64,000 bases of DNA from Sciurus carolinensis (Eukaryota; Chordata; Mammalia; Rodentia; Sciuridae), in assembly GCF_902686445.1 (NCBI RefSeq), contig NC_062219.1:47147056-47211055 (forward strand). Direction: 5' to 3'. Made by a program: the position numbers and the translations under genes. Of this stretch, positions 1 through 13,644 are shown piece after piece; position 1 is the first letter of the stretch, and every line of letters starts with the position of its first letter. The notes beneath the pieces are model-generated. The model was not told where the DNA came from. It was given only the letters and a program-made list of their open reading frames with translations, and did no database searches.

Positions 1-46
1 AAAATGAACATGTTAATAAGATGTACCTCATAGGACTATTAGCATG

Positions 47-101
47 AAATCTATTCTCAACACAGAGATAAAGAGATTCTTCAAAAATCTAAATCAGAAT
101 A
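47..101 (+). repeat. 55-bp direct repeat, copy 1
   Basis: Matches 896-950 at 54 of 55 bases. The second copy lies inside the L2 fragment and reads as normal L2 sequence; this one has unrelated flanks. Confidence 0.85.
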
Positions 102-828
102 AGTCTGCCATAAATATCAACCATCATTGTTGGTTATATTTTGTAGGCAAACAATTAATTAGATTTCAATGTCTGGGTAGTTGGATTAACAAGTTATCCT
201 TTTGAATGTTTTAAGTGTTATGATATAGATTTGATACATTCACAGTGATCCAACCATCAGTCTGGAGGTCAATCCCTGAAAAACACTTTCTTCATGTCCG
301 GAGTCTCCTCATACTGCACTGCTGCTTTTTCTCATTTGACTGACTTCCCCGTCCTCTGTCGCTGAAGAACGTCGGATGTCCTCATTCACACCTCCTCTCT
401 TCTGCATCTACACCAATATTTGATGAAGGGATCTCTTTCAGCTCCCTGGCTTTAATACCATCTGATGATTTTCATGTGTATATTTCTAGCTAAAAATCAC
501 TTTTAAACTTTACACTTGTATATCCTATTGCTCACTTGACATCTCCACTTAAATGTGAAACTGTAGATAGTTCAGACAGAAAGGTTCTTCTGACATCTCC
601 CACTGTAACCCTGCTTCTCCTATATTTTTATTCATCTTGAGTAATGGCAACTTGGTGCTTCCAGTTCCTCGGAATAAAAACTTACAGTTGTCCTCAACTC
701 TTTTTTGTTCTATCTCAAGTTCATTATATCAGCAAATCCTGTTGTTTCCGTATTTTACACATATTAGGAATTTGTCTACTTCTCACTTCATCCACTACTA
801 GCAGCCTCACAAAAGTCAGTATTATCTT

Positions 829-888
829 GTTTTTGTGAGAGTTACCAAGAGAGTTGTTCTTGTAAGAGTTTTTGTGAGAGTTACCAAG
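829..888 (+). repeat. Short tandem duplication inside the L2 fragment
   Basis: A 21-base segment ending GAGAGTTACCAAG at 829-849 recurs exactly at 868-888, a 39-base period. Confidence 0.8.
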
Positions 889-895
889 TTGCCTC

Positions 896-950
896 AAATC
901 TATTCTCAACACAGAGATAAAGAGAGTCTTCAAAAATCTAAATCAGAATA
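896..950 (+). repeat. 55-bp direct repeat, copy 2
   Basis: Partner of 47-101, differing at one base (T in copy 1, G here). It fits the surrounding L2 and is probably the source. Confidence 0.85.
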
Positions 951-2799
951 TGGCTCTTCACTACTCAAAATCTTCCAATGAGTTCCCATTTCAGAATTAC
1001 ATTTCATTGTGAACAAAGTCCTTACAATGGACTTGAAAGGTCCTCTGATATGGTCGCCAGTCATTTTTCTGATTTGTCTCATTCTATTTTCCTCCCTTCT
1101 CCCTTCACTTCGAAGTCACCTTCCTCCTTGCTGTATTACTGTGCTCCTTCTTCAGGTCTTTGCACTAACTCTGCCTAGATCATTCTTTCCTCCCACATCA
1201 CAGAGTTATCTCTTCATCCCCTTTAAGTCTTCATTCAAATGTCATCTTCCTAGCAAGGCTTGACCAGCCACCTTGCCTGATTCAAGCGCCAATCCTACTC
1301 TGGAAATTTCTATGCCCTTTAACCACTTTATTATTCTTCATAATCTCATTAAGATCTTCCAACACATTATAAACCATTTATATTTTTGGTAATTAACCCT
1401 TAGAATATAAACTTTATGAGGATTAGACTTTTTCCCCCTGCCACATTCACTTTTGTTTTTCTGGAACCTAGAACCGTGTTTGATACAAAGTAGATACTCA
1501 AATAAGTATTTGTTGAAAAACTACATATACAATAGATATGGTGTATTAAACCCCTTAACAGCAAAATAAAGCATGCACAGGCAAATGAAACATGACTTTA
1601 ATCAATTGCCAGGTAACTGCCCAAGGCTAAAGTAGATAAAGTAAGAAATTCTTAGACTAGAACTGCAAACATCAATGGTCCAGATTCTCTCTATACTTAC
1701 CCAAAGCACTGAATTTACTACATGATCACTTGAACTCTGATAGTACCTCAAGAAATTTGGTAACAGTCTTCAGCACAAGAATATTTGTGGTTCAACCTCA
1801 TTTATTTTTTCCAACTTTAATTTTCTACTTTACATATTTAAAGGATTATGTCAATTTACTTCTACAGTATTGGAGGACAAATTGATAGATTCAAAGAGTT
1901 AAATGAAACTACTTAAAGAATCTAATCAAACAGAATTTTATACAACAATCAATTCTAAATCAATTGTCCATTATGATGTTTTTTAAATCAGAATACAGAG
2001 GTTTTATGTCTGTTTTCAATAGTTCTTTCATCTCTTTCTACAAGGAAGATTTTAAAGGAAACTTGGAATGTTTGCCAACCAAAGCAGTCAGATCTGCAAT
2101 AATTCACCAACCTGACCCAATCATGGTTGTCTGCCTTTGTTTGCAGGATTAAACCTGGTGATTTTCTGGAATCTCGAGGAAGAAACCTGAGTTTGTCTCT
2201 TACACAATGTCTTGCTCACAATTGCTAACCCCTTATTTTTTGCTTATGTGAATAAAGAAATCTTTAATGGCAAGTACTCCTATTCCTGAGCAAGCTCTTA
2301 ATGGCTTTTCACCGATAGCCTATTCCTATAATGGACAGTCTGAATTTGTTGTCTAGTTATATATCAGTTGCTTTGGCCTGTTTCTTCCTGCTGAACTGAG
2401 CCTAAGAGCTGCGTACGTAGCACGTATAAAGTTATTTATACTTTAAACACAAACATGCCACACTCACAACATAAGCTGTGAACCTGATGGAGTATGTCTG
2501 TTGAAAACAAATAACAAGTAGGTAGTGGTCAGTCTGTTAGGCCTGCCAGCAGCTGGCTGATTACTATATTGCCTCACTAGGAGAGAAGAGCAGAGAATGA
2601 ATAAATAGGGAAGCAGGTGCTACTGAGTCCCCAAACAAATCCTCGTTCTGACATCACAAACTGGAGAAAACCAATGTGAACTGGAGTTTCACCAACATTT
2701 AACCTGTGTCCTCCCAGATTTTCTAAAGCTACATCCACTCTGATAAAAAGAGCAGTCTAATTTGTGATTGCCCATTTCTTTGCTTTTCTAATGTACTTG

Positions 2800-3010
2800 T
2801 TCTTTCACCAACAAGTAGTTATTGCGTGTCTACCACACGTAGGCTCTGTATGAGATACTGGATATATTCAGGTAAACATGGACAAAATCTATCTTTTTAT
2901 AGAGCTATAAAATATAATGGAGTAGGAGAACAATAAACCAACAACTAACAGTGACAGATTTTGATAAATGCTGTGAAGAAAATGAGTGAGTTTTCTGAGG
3001 AAGTTACATT
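2800..3010 (-). mobile_element. L2 3'-end fragment
   Basis: Reads as the reverse complement of an L2 3' end (a stretch equivalent to 'tattgagtgcctactatgtg', then GATAAATGCTGTGAAGAAAA). Diverged, family call by eye. Confidence 0.45.
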
Positions 3011-4681
3011 TAAGCCAAAACCAAATACAAGTCTGAAAATACATCTTCAGGATAAAAATAATGCTTTATGTGTCCTCAACTTTGAGCCCAACATAGCAAT
3101 CTGCATAAGAAGAAATGGGTTCCTCACTGATTTAAGCATTTGTGCTGTGTGCAGAATGTTCTATTAGGAAATGTGGGGATGTAGGGAGAATAGTTTGGGA
3201 TTCCTAGAGACAATTTATTTCATAATTCTACTTATTTATTCACCTGGTAGAAAGAGAGCTAAGTGGTTGATTTGGATTATGTCTATGCATATCAAAATTT
3301 AACTGAAAATGAGACATTTGCTCCACTGATTTTTGTATCAATGGCACTAAAAGTAGTGAATTGCATTTACCACTTACATTGAATTTACAATTTAGCTTGA
3401 TATCAGAAATAACTGCCAATCTCATCCAACTTGTTATTCACAAAGACTACAACTTTTCAGTTTTTTAAAATAACTTTACTAAAAATATAGTTTGCAGTAT
3501 GAGAGACTCAGTTGATAGATAAAAAGGTGAACAATGATTGGATGCTGAGAGAGATAACCGGTAGATTTTGGTTTCCTTGCCTGTTTTATAGTTAATGCTG
3601 TGTTGCATAAAAGACTTAACTTTTACAGTCACCTGTACTGTAATATCAAGTCTAAAGGACCCTGATGAAATGTTGCATTGCCATTCCGTATGAGATAGTA
3701 GAAGGCAGAGCTCAATGATAACCTAAAATATTAAAGTTCTCTCCCCAAGGGGCATACATATATTCCCCCTTGTATGTATCAACATATATATACAACATGT
3801 TACATCAAAATAATTACTTTTATAAAAATCGTCATTTTTGTATGATTGCTAGAGAAGAATTTAAAAAGCAAATAGCTTTAAGAAGTGACCACTTGGCATG
3901 TTCTGAACTAATAAAACTCTATGTAGACTATTACTATTGCTTAACTTCACAAGAAAATCACCCTTCTTCTCTTCATTAAAGTAAGTAGATTTGGTCTTCT
4001 TTGGGTAGTGACCTAGCTGTGTTCTACTCTAGGATGGATGAGAAATAATTTGGGGCAGTCATACTTTGCTGACATGATCTTTTGACTGAGAATACTAAAT
4101 GTATGAAGCACATGATGAGGTTGACTTGAGTCACAAATGGGTAACAACAAAGGCAGGATCATTATCTAAAAACATTCCTGTGTTTCCTGGGAAGCAGGAC
4201 TCAAATTTGTTCCAGTTGACAGTGGTTCTTCACTTTCCTGAATTTAACAGAACTCTTTTGATAATCTGATAAAAGCACTGAATGCTGTCTTCCAAAAAAT
4301 CAACATATGCATGTTCACTCAAAAGTTTTAGACAAATTCAAGTACTGCATAGACATCCATGGATTCCACCAATAGTCCTTGTATGGTGCCCTAAATAGAA
4401 TAAATCCCCTATGTTGCACATAAAAGAAAATTACCTAATTTTAAAGTTACATATTAAATAGAAAGTACTATAAGGGAGATTTCAATTACAAATAGGCACT
4501 GCAGGACAGGAAGACAGTACTTGCTGGAGCAATAGTGTTGCCATGATATACGATATATGTGATATATATTCATGATGGATAGCACAGTACTAATGGAATA
4601 CTGAGTCAGGTGGGTAAGGACAGGGGAACAGTGTACCTGATTGGGAAAGAATGCAAGATGACCAAAATCTGACTCAATTTA

Positions 4682-4834
4682 TTTTATGACTTTTTTTAAA
4701 AATAGTTTTTTAGTTGTTGATGGACTTTTATTTATTTATACACTCTGCTGAGAATTGAACCCAGTGCCTCACACACACTAGGCAGGTGCTCTGCCTCTAG
4801 AGCCACAACCCCAGCCCATTTTTATGACTTTTTT
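4682..4834 (-). mobile_element. ID-derived SINE with target-site duplication
   Basis: The minus-strand tRNA-like body (GAGCCACAACCCCAGCCC at its end, reading on +) occupies about 4698-4817. The flanks TTTTATGACTTTTTT at 4682-4696 and 4820-4834 are a 15-base target duplication. Confidence 0.8.
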
Positions 4835-5605
4835 AAGGACCAACTCTGCTCATTTTTATATTTTGAAATCCAACTAACTGAAATTTATTTCTTAGCTCTA
4901 CACACACCATTAAGGATTTCAGCCTTTGCCCTGAAATTTTACCTTAAGCAGAAACTATTGAACTTTGTACAGTGATATCCTTCTCTCAACACTGATTAAG
5001 CAATAGAAATTGATAGTTTTATTTTTATGGGTGAATGATAATAGCAATAGATTTAATGTTGCTGATCATATCTAGTGAGCACAGTAACCTGAATAGTTTA
5101 CAATTAGCTTACTGATAACTTATTATCATGATGAAGTTGAGCCATGTATTTGCAACATCACAAAACTAGTTGTACTTTTAAAACAATGAACTATGAGAGG
5201 TGCAAAGTGTAAAACTCAGGTTTCAAAAGCTTCAATCTAGTTGAAGAGGCAATAATACATGAAAAATTAGGAAATAATAGGAGGATTAAAATAAACTTGT
5301 AAGACATTCCAAAGTGCCTAATCATGGCCCAGTGCTTAAGAGTGTATTCTCACAATCTTTGTTGTCACTATATAAGGGATTAGAGTGGGGGAAAAAAGCA
5401 CAACACAAGCAGAAAAATGCATTCAAATTAAATGTTGATCAAATAAAATGTAGTTGTGGCATTGCGTTTTGAATACCTCTTGTTTGGGCTAAATATATTT
5501 TCATTTTTTGCTGTTGGGAATGGGAGGGGGCAGGAGGAATGAAGGAGATTAACAGTAAGGAACAATAAATAGGTCAGAACTCATTCTTGAGCTCTGTTTA
5601 TCCCT

Positions 5606-5650
5606 GCACACACACCCCCACCCAGCACACACCACACACACACACACACA
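5606..5650. repeat. Imperfect (CA)n microsatellite
   Basis: A run of CA interrupted by CCCCCACCCAG, followed by about ten clean CA units. Confidence 0.85.
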
Positions 5651-6879
5651 ATGTAGATCTTAGCATCTATCTTCATGTCATTTTTGTTGGCTTCTTCCTT
5701 CATTCTGAGAGGGCACTCTGACGTGTTCCATCTGGCTCTGTATGTGGGCAGAGTAGGCAGTTGCCAATCTCCAAAGATTCCCCATGAGCCTTGTCATATC
5801 GTACCTCCCACACCTTTGCAGATAACTAAAATTCAATTGTTTTAAATTTATTCCTTTAATATTGAAGATGTTTGTTTTTTAAAAAATCTTATTTCAAATG
5901 CAAATAGCACTGAAGACAATATATGATGTCATCATTTGCATGAAGCTTAATGAAGAAGGAAACAGAAGTGTGGGGATATGGAAACTGAGTGGGTAACTGG
6001 CATGGCCAGAGAGAAAATGGAAGAGCTAAAAGGAGACAGGTGTTAAACTTCACTTGCTTGAAAGTCGTCTTGCACGCTGATGAATGCTAAGTTTCTGGTC
6101 CCAGAATGCCATTTCCAGCCTGAACCAGCCTTTACCCTGGTCTTTCCATTATGGGTGAAGCCATCCCATCTTCAATACTACAAATTCATAATGTTAGAAT
6201 TAAGTATCCTTAATCCTGGATTTTTCTTCTTTGTTACACTTGTCCAAGATGGGCAATGAGTTCTTTATGAAAATAACTTGGGTAGTGATATTGCTTCTAT
6301 ACTATTTTCTTTAAGTAATATTAACCAGATATCTCTTTGCATAAAGATCATTACAAAAAAAAAAAGATCAAAGGAACAATCAAGCTAGTCTCACCAATAC
6401 TCACATCTCAAATTTTCTTTAAGAGGTTTTTAGCCTTCAGAAACAGTAGTTTAAGGTGAAAAATCATAATCTTTAGAAATAATTGTTGTCATTTATAAAA
6501 ATGTTTTTAAATAAAAGAAAATATATACTAACTGTAGATTCCAAATTAAGGCTGAAAGTTGTCTCAGAATTAAACTTTGATAACAATAGAAGTTATAGCA
6601 GATATAATAATGTGTTCAATGGAATTCTGAAGTAATTAATATATATTTTATATCTTCCTTCAAGTTTAACTCAGTAATGGATTTCATTCTAGGGAGACAA
6701 ACCAGGGAGTGGTAGTGTTACAAAAAATCATCATTTCTACTAGGCATGCATTTAAAATGTCTGAGAAAAATCTCTGAACAATGATTTAACCAGCTGTGGA
6801 AACCACTTTAAATTTAAGAATTAATAACTTCCAGTTTGATTGGGGGGAAGGGAATTTAGGAGCTAGTTATTGAGTATAG

Positions 6880-7080
6880 GAACTTTAACCATTGATTAAC
6901 TCAAGTTACACAACAGACCCATTAGAAAGAACATCTTAACTATCATTGGCAAGAAAACCATTGTTCAGAGAAGTTGCGTAACTCATTCGCTGCCACATAG
7001 CTAGGTGGTGAGCAGAGCTACAACAGATATGTCAGTTTCCAAAGATTAAGCCCTCTCTGCCACATGAAGTTGCATTTTAC
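6880..7080 (-). mobile_element. MIR SINE fragment
   Basis: Contains the reverse-strand MIR core pattern (CACATAGCTAGGTGGTGAGCAG and surrounding text). Diverged. Confidence 0.5.
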
Positions 7081-8186
7081 AGGGCAAAGGGCTTTCAAAA
7101 ACTTCTGTTTTCCTACCTTCAGAGGCTCCCAGAAACAAATCTTCAAACTTAGATTATGTTTAATAAAATAAGAAAATGTCCTTCATCTTTGTGTTTGGTC
7201 AGATTACAAAGAATCTAAAAATATTAAAATTTCAACTTATGAGAAATCACTGATTTTTCAAGTAAATGTCAGATCTGAACATAATCATTGAGTTGCTTAA
7301 TACCTACTTTTTACTATTGCTGGAAAATTATATGAATATCTTGCATTTAGTATACTTTACCAAAATCATTTTGAACTTGTAATTTTTTTTGAGATCTTTG
7401 AGGTTATCTGAGCAAAATAACTCAATTCACAAAAACCTAAGTCTGTCCAATTGTATGTGCATATGCACACATACATACGTACATAAACAAATGAATAATA
7501 AGATTGAGTAAAGATTTGAAGAAACTTCAAATTCATGCATGTTAAACTTTCTGGGCAACTGAAGTTACCAGGTTTGCATCTTCTTAATCCTACTATTGGT
7601 AAAAATGGAAAGACTTAAGGAAATGTTGGCTGCTATGTGATGAGCCAGGACTTCTCACTCTTCAGTTGGCATAACCCCACAATCTATGGAACGTAAGGTT
7701 AATTTGGATAACAAAATATGCTACAGTGACCACTGTACTTTTTTATTTTTTTAAATTCCTTTAAATGTATCTGCCACCCATCAAATAAATTAGCTGTATT
7801 GCTTTCCCATGAGATATTCCCTTTAAATCAAATATTTTTAAAAGATTGATTTTGAAGAATAAATTTAAGAACTTTAAACATTTTATTAATAGTATCTAAA
7901 TTGCAAAGGTTTATCTATTCTCTGTTAAAGATATCCATCAAATGATTTTAGTTCAGATTCCCAAGCATTCAGAACCTGTAGCTTGAAATTAGTCACAAAT
8001 TTATAAAAATAAAATTGCACAATGTTGAAAATGTCAGTGATCTATGACATCTTTCTTGATCAAAGCAAAACACTATCAATAAGTTTCACCTTGTTTTTAG
8101 TTTTATCCATCACCACAAAAAGCTATTTATCTCTAATACATGTAAATTAGAAGTGATAAAAACCTAAACTCAATTCGGTTTCATTA

Positions 8187-8290
8187 TTTTAAATAGAGAA
8201 AAAAAAACAAAAAAAAGCAGGGCACTTTTAAATAGAGAAAAAAAAGCAGGGTACTTTTAAATAGAGAAAAAAAAGCAGGGTACTTTTTTT
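8187..8290. repeat. Small A-rich minisatellite, three copies
   Basis: The unit AAATAGAG, an A-run and then GCAGGGTACTTTT repeats at 8191, 8230 and 8259. The last two are 29 bases apart; the first copy has a 10-base A-rich insertion. It lies about 500 bases before the GPRC6A start codon. Confidence 0.9.
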
Positions 8291-8762
8291 TTCTAAACAA
8301 TTGATAAACTATTGAGTCCTTTGTGCCTTGAATGTGATACTTTGGAAATGCAGAACTGTCCATTTTTTAAGTGAGAAAAATTTTCCCAAAATGCTTTTTC
8401 CAGAGGTTCTATACTCTGCCTAAAAAGAAATGCCAACATGGCTCATAGCTCTTGACATATCAATGGAACAAAAAAAATACCATTACAGAGAAACCTGTGT
8501 TTATGATTATATCAGCTTTTACCTATCACATGTCTGCTATCACATGTCTCCAACATTGGAGACTGTTAAGTCCAATATGTTCTTATTGGTGAAAGAACTG
8601 TTTTTACTATAATCAAGTACCTGAGTATTGAGTGCTTCTGGCCTTGTCAGTGGCCTATACCTTGCAAGGTGTTTACCAGTGACATGGGAACCAAGCTGTT
8701 GGCACTCTGTGAGCTTGATGATTCTTAAGAACTCTCATGAACTGAGAAAATGAGATAGAAAC

Positions 8763-8956
8763 ATGGCCTTATTAATTATACTAATTACCTGTCTCATGGT
8801 TATTCTTGCTACTTCCCAGCCTTGTCAAACTCCTGATGATTTTGTGGCTGTCACTTCTCCGGGACATATCATGATTGGAGGTTTGTTCGCCATTCATGAA
8901 AAAATGTTATCCTCAGAAGACCATCCCAAACGACCACAAATCCAGAAGTGTGTTGG
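8763..8956 (+). CDS. GPRC6A: GPRC6A coding exon 1
   Basis: Begins with ATG and a hydrophobic stretch (MALLIILITCLMVILA) that reads as a signal peptide, followed by the start of the Venus-flytrap domain. It ends after two bases of codon 65 at a GTGAGT donor (8957). Reading on without splicing gives a stop at once, which supports the donor. The 5' UTR and any upstream non-coding exon cannot be placed; no TATA box or CpG island is evident upstream. Confidence 0.95.
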
Positions 8957-11900
8957 GTGAGTAAATCTTCAAACGGCATAGATTTCAAGATCATGCCAGG
9001 AGACCAGATCATGTCATCTGTTTGTTGGCACTAACATCTGAATTATTTTAATAACATTTGAACTAATGCATGTTTTCAAATTGCATGTGGTTAATCTTGC
9101 AATACTTGCTTAAAAGAGAGATTTATCAGTCCTCTGTATGTAATCAAACACTCTCCAAGTGCAGAGGCAAGGAATGCTTCGCATTAATGTATTTCTTGGA
9201 TTGTACTTTTAAAAAATAACCCGAGGTCACTTGAGAATACCCTATAGTCTCTACTTCAACAGAAGTGGACACAGCACATTTATATTCCTATCACCCACAG
9301 CTTATACTCTGTTTAAATATGAACTTATTATTTAATGTTTTATTTAAAATAGACTACATTTACATATTTCTCACACTAACACTTTTGTCAGCACTAGCCT
9401 GACAAAATTTAATTTAATTCTTGAAATAATCTAATTCCTTCATGATAAATGATGACCCTCCTCAATTCAAGTGTCACTTTTTTCTTGATGAACAAGTTAC
9501 ATTGTGAAACTTAGTTACTGAAATGACATTCAATACAGTATAATGTGGAAAAGCAAAACTGAGTGGAAGGTACTACAAATGGATTTTTAAAAATTTCTTT
9601 AAAATTTATAATTAGTTACATATGACAGTAGAATGCATTTATGCATTTTGATAAATCATACATAAATGGAATATAATTTCTTATTTTTCTGATTGTACAT
9701 ATTGTAGGATCACATCAGTCATGCAGTCATATATGTGTGTGAGGCAATAATGTCTGAATTTTCTTTAAGGAGACTAGGATAGTTGAGTTCTACTTCCAAT
9801 TTTAGTACAAAAGAATCTTGCAAACTTAGGCAAATCACTTAAACTCTAACTTCCTGTTTCTATTTCCTCATCTGTAAAATGAGAGCCTGGTAACCTCTAA
9901 GGATGAGGTAACACCAGTTTAGGTTGTTATAGCAACCAATATAGTTAAAGAAACCATCGTTTAGTTCTTTAGTTTACTATAAAATTCTGATTCTGTCTTG
10001 AAGTAAGTTTAATCTCTTTTCTTCTACTTTTCTTTATTTGAAAGTACTGATCAACCTCTCAAAGAATGCTTTCAGATAAAATGTGATCCCATGTCATTCT
10101 AAGATTCCTTCCTGACATTCTCTCCAGAAAATGGGTACTTTGCTTGTGTCATCACAACTGACAAGCAGGAAACCCGGGGAAGGGCACAAAATAATTAATG
10201 AAGATTTCCAGAGTTGTTCATTGGTACCCAAAGAATGACTGCAGTCAGAGGCTCACAATTGTAGGACAACAATTGATGGAAAACACCAAAGAGTCATTTG
10301 ATATAAGGAACAAATTCTCCTGGGGGAAAGAAAAATCTCCAAATTAGAAATCTTTTACCTTATTGTTTTTCATCAAGAATAACAGTTCCCATTAAACATT
10401 GAGCCACTACTTAGTAAGTATATGTACATTGCCTAGGCCCTGTTCTAGGCACTAGGGATACCAAGGCAAATACCTCAAAGAGGTTCAACTCAAGTGGAAC
10501 TTAACAGGTAGGGAACTCTGAAAATATGATGCGATTTAATTATCACACTATCTACTATTGTTCTTTCTCTCCTCTTTGTTTCTTTTTCAAAATGAAAATT
10601 ATAATGTTGATTTTCTAAACCTCATGTTTTGACAGTCCACGATGACAAAAAGCAATGTCTAAAATGTTTAACTTATCATAACTTATAACAATAAGGAAAC
10701 TTTAGAATATCAAAACCCTAAACAGTAGCATCTCTTTCTTCATTTAAAAACATATCCAATGAAATGTATTATGTACTAGACACTATTTGTAATCTTTTGT
10801 GGATGAAAAAACAGTATATCAGTACTAAAAACTCCAAGACTCTGGAATAATCACAAATTGTGAAGTACATTCCACATGCCCTCTGGCTGTGGAAATAGCT
10901 ATCTCTGAACTTAGTGCACTTTGTCTAGAAGGCTGTTAGGCTTTTACCCAGTGCCTGATTAACCATTGCCCCATCAGCCTATACATAGAACACCTATAAA
11001 AACAAATTCAGCAATTTTATAAGTGTCCTATAAATTTTATAGGTTTTTATGGGTGTCCTCTATATAGGATGAAGGGATATAATGGGTTAAGTACAATTCT
11101 TAAGAGCTTGTTCATCTAATTTCCAACTACAACTGATTATTAAATTTAAACCCCAAAACTGGGTTTTGAGCCCAATAAGCAATTATTTTGACAACAATAA
11201 AATATTTACTTCTAGGTACAAAAAAGGGACAAAATCAGATGCTTCATGTTGCATGATAACTCTTTTCAAAATGATCCCAAAATTCATCCAGAAATCATTA
11301 AATCTTATATCATATATTCCATTTAAGAAACTCTGGTTTCCAGCATTGTCCTTTTTAAAGGTTCCCATTAAAAGTTATTTTCAAATAAAGGTTATACCCT
11401 TCAAGAGGTAAACTTCACTTACCCAGAAATTGTGTGTTATAGACAGAAATGTGGATAAAAAAGGATCTCAGCATACCTGTAGAAGAATTAGGTTTTGATT
11501 TCAAAAATACTTGTTTCCCAACAGCTTTGAAGTATCAGCTTTTCTTCAAACCCTTGCCATGATACACAGCATTGAGATGATCAACAATTCAACACTATTA
11601 TCTGGAGTCAAACTGGGGTATGAAATCTATGACACTTGTACAGAAGTTACAGCGGCAATGGCAGCCACACTGAGATTCCTTTCTAAGTTCAACTGCTCTA
11701 GAGAAACTGTGGAGTTTCAGTGTGACTACTCCAGCTACATGCCAAGGGTTAAGGCTGTCATAGGTGCTGGATACTCAGAAATAACCATGGCTGTCTCCAG
11801 AATGTTGAACTTACAGCTCATTCCGCAGGTATATTTTATTCTACTTCTATTCACTAGTTTGGATCTTATTATGAAAGAATCAGAGTGAGCCTGGGAAACT

Positions 11901-12579
11901 ATCTAGGGAGTTGTTTTTACATCAGTCAGGTCTAGTTTTTGACATTTTTAGCTTGATCTGGATAAGACACACACCTCTGAAGAACTCTACTGCTCTGCTA
12001 CCCTGATCTTTTCAGTTGGGTGTTATGAAGGACCCTGAAGGGAGCAGGAAGTAAGGGGTTATGGGGGGCCTGAAAGACTTCTCAAGAAAGTGATATTTAG
12101 CCTCAAATTTCAATGAGAAAGGACACCAGGGGTATGTGGAGGAGGGGAAGAGAATATCTAGTTGAGAAAGTACCAAGTACAAAGGTTTGGAAGAACAGCA
12201 AAAAGGTCAATGTGGCTAGGGCAGTTGAGCAAAAGGAGACTGGAAAGAGATGGATTTGTAGAGAAGGGCAAGGCTGGGTCACATAGCATCTTGATATGAT
12301 TTGCATCTTGTTCTTAATATGATGGAAAGGCTTTGAGTAGAGTCAGTAGAAATAATTATCTTCTTGGAATGCAAACCAATAATATGAAGTAAGCAAAAAG
12401 ACCAAAACAGATTATCAACTCTTACACATTATTCAAGGTCAATCAAGTCCCGTTGGCATTCATTTTGAGCCTACTTATCTTCCTATTGCATCACTTTGGA
12501 ACTCCTAGTCTAGGTTAGTGCTTTCTAAGCTCAGGGAACATTAGAAGCCAAAAGTTAAATAGGAAAAAGTGAGCAGGTA

Positions 12580-12637
<58 letters not shown>

Positions 12638-13610
12638 TAGATATAGATATAGATATAATGAATGTGCATAATAATTCCAAATATATAACTTTTATGAATG
12701 TACAGTAAATACTTATACCCATGAAGGATTCCATTATATCATACCTTAGTGAAATTGGCAAAACAAATTTAAGTGCAAAATGAAAAAACCCAAAGAATTA
12801 TCTACAAACATATAAGATTCAGGTTTTGGCTCAAAATTCCTACAATGTGCAATTCTCCATAGGTGACAAGTAAGAAAAATAGACTACTTTAACAACTATT
12901 GGCTGAAGTAAAAATGTGATTTCCGTGATAAACAGCACAAAAGGAAAGGGAGCCCTCCACAGACAATACTGATTGGTGTCTGTTTAAATTTCCCCCTTTA
13001 ATCTTAATAAGCATCCTATAATTTTACAGGTAAAGAAGTGACTAGTAATTTCCCCAAGTTTATTGAAGCCAAAACTCTAACATTTTATTAAAGTCTATAT
13101 TGTCTTTCTATCATACCATAGGGCTGCTGTTAAGGAGTAAAGCAAGTGACATGGTGCTATTGTAGCTAATGGAAGATAATAATTCTTCCTAAAATAAAAT
13201 CATCAAAGCTATAAATCAAGCAAAACTTTGCTCACATCAGGCAGGACTCCCAAGGTGCTGATGCTTATTTGATTAGATCAGAGGGGTCAGAAAGCCACAG
13301 CTTGCATATCAAATGTGGCTGTCAAGCTATTGAACTGGCAAACTGAGAATGGTTTTTAAATTCTTTAAAAGGTTGTAACAAAAAATTACAGTAAAGAATA
13401 TAAGACTGGGACTGGGAATCTAGCTCAGCTGGTAGAGTACCTGCCTTTTCAATCCCCAGCACCACCAAAAAAAAACAAAAAACAAAAAACAAAAAAAACT
13501 GAGACTACATGCAGACAAAAAACTCAAAGTATTTTATTTCTAGTCCTTTACAGAAAAGTTCGGTGGCCCCTGAACTAGATGTTTACCTCACTGGATAATT
13601 TTACCTAGAA

Positions 13611-13644
<34 letters not shown>

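Larger units (their letters stand above)
300..1520 (+). mobile_element. LINE L2 3'-end fragment
   Basis: The text follows the L2 3' region, with landmarks such as AATGAGTTCCCATTTCAGAA, GTCTTTGCACTAACTCTGCC and the closing TACTCAAATAAGTATTTGTTGAA. The best-supported part is about 890-1520; the part before that is weaker. Confidence 0.6.
1..8762. other. Region upstream of GPRC6A, no gene seen
   Basis: Holds the L2-related block, a MIR, an ID SINE and the small tandem repeats listed separately. The remainder is AT-rich, with no coding frame showing family similarity, splice signals in phase or an RNA gene. RFX6, the usual neighbour on this side, is not in the window. Confidence 0.6.
8957..11524 (+). 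other. GPRC6A: GPRC6A intron 1
   Basis: Carries an inverted L1 3'-end fragment (about 9575-9750), a MIR (9770-9905) and an L2-like fragment (about 10395-10530, minus). No other feature seen. Confidence 0.8.
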
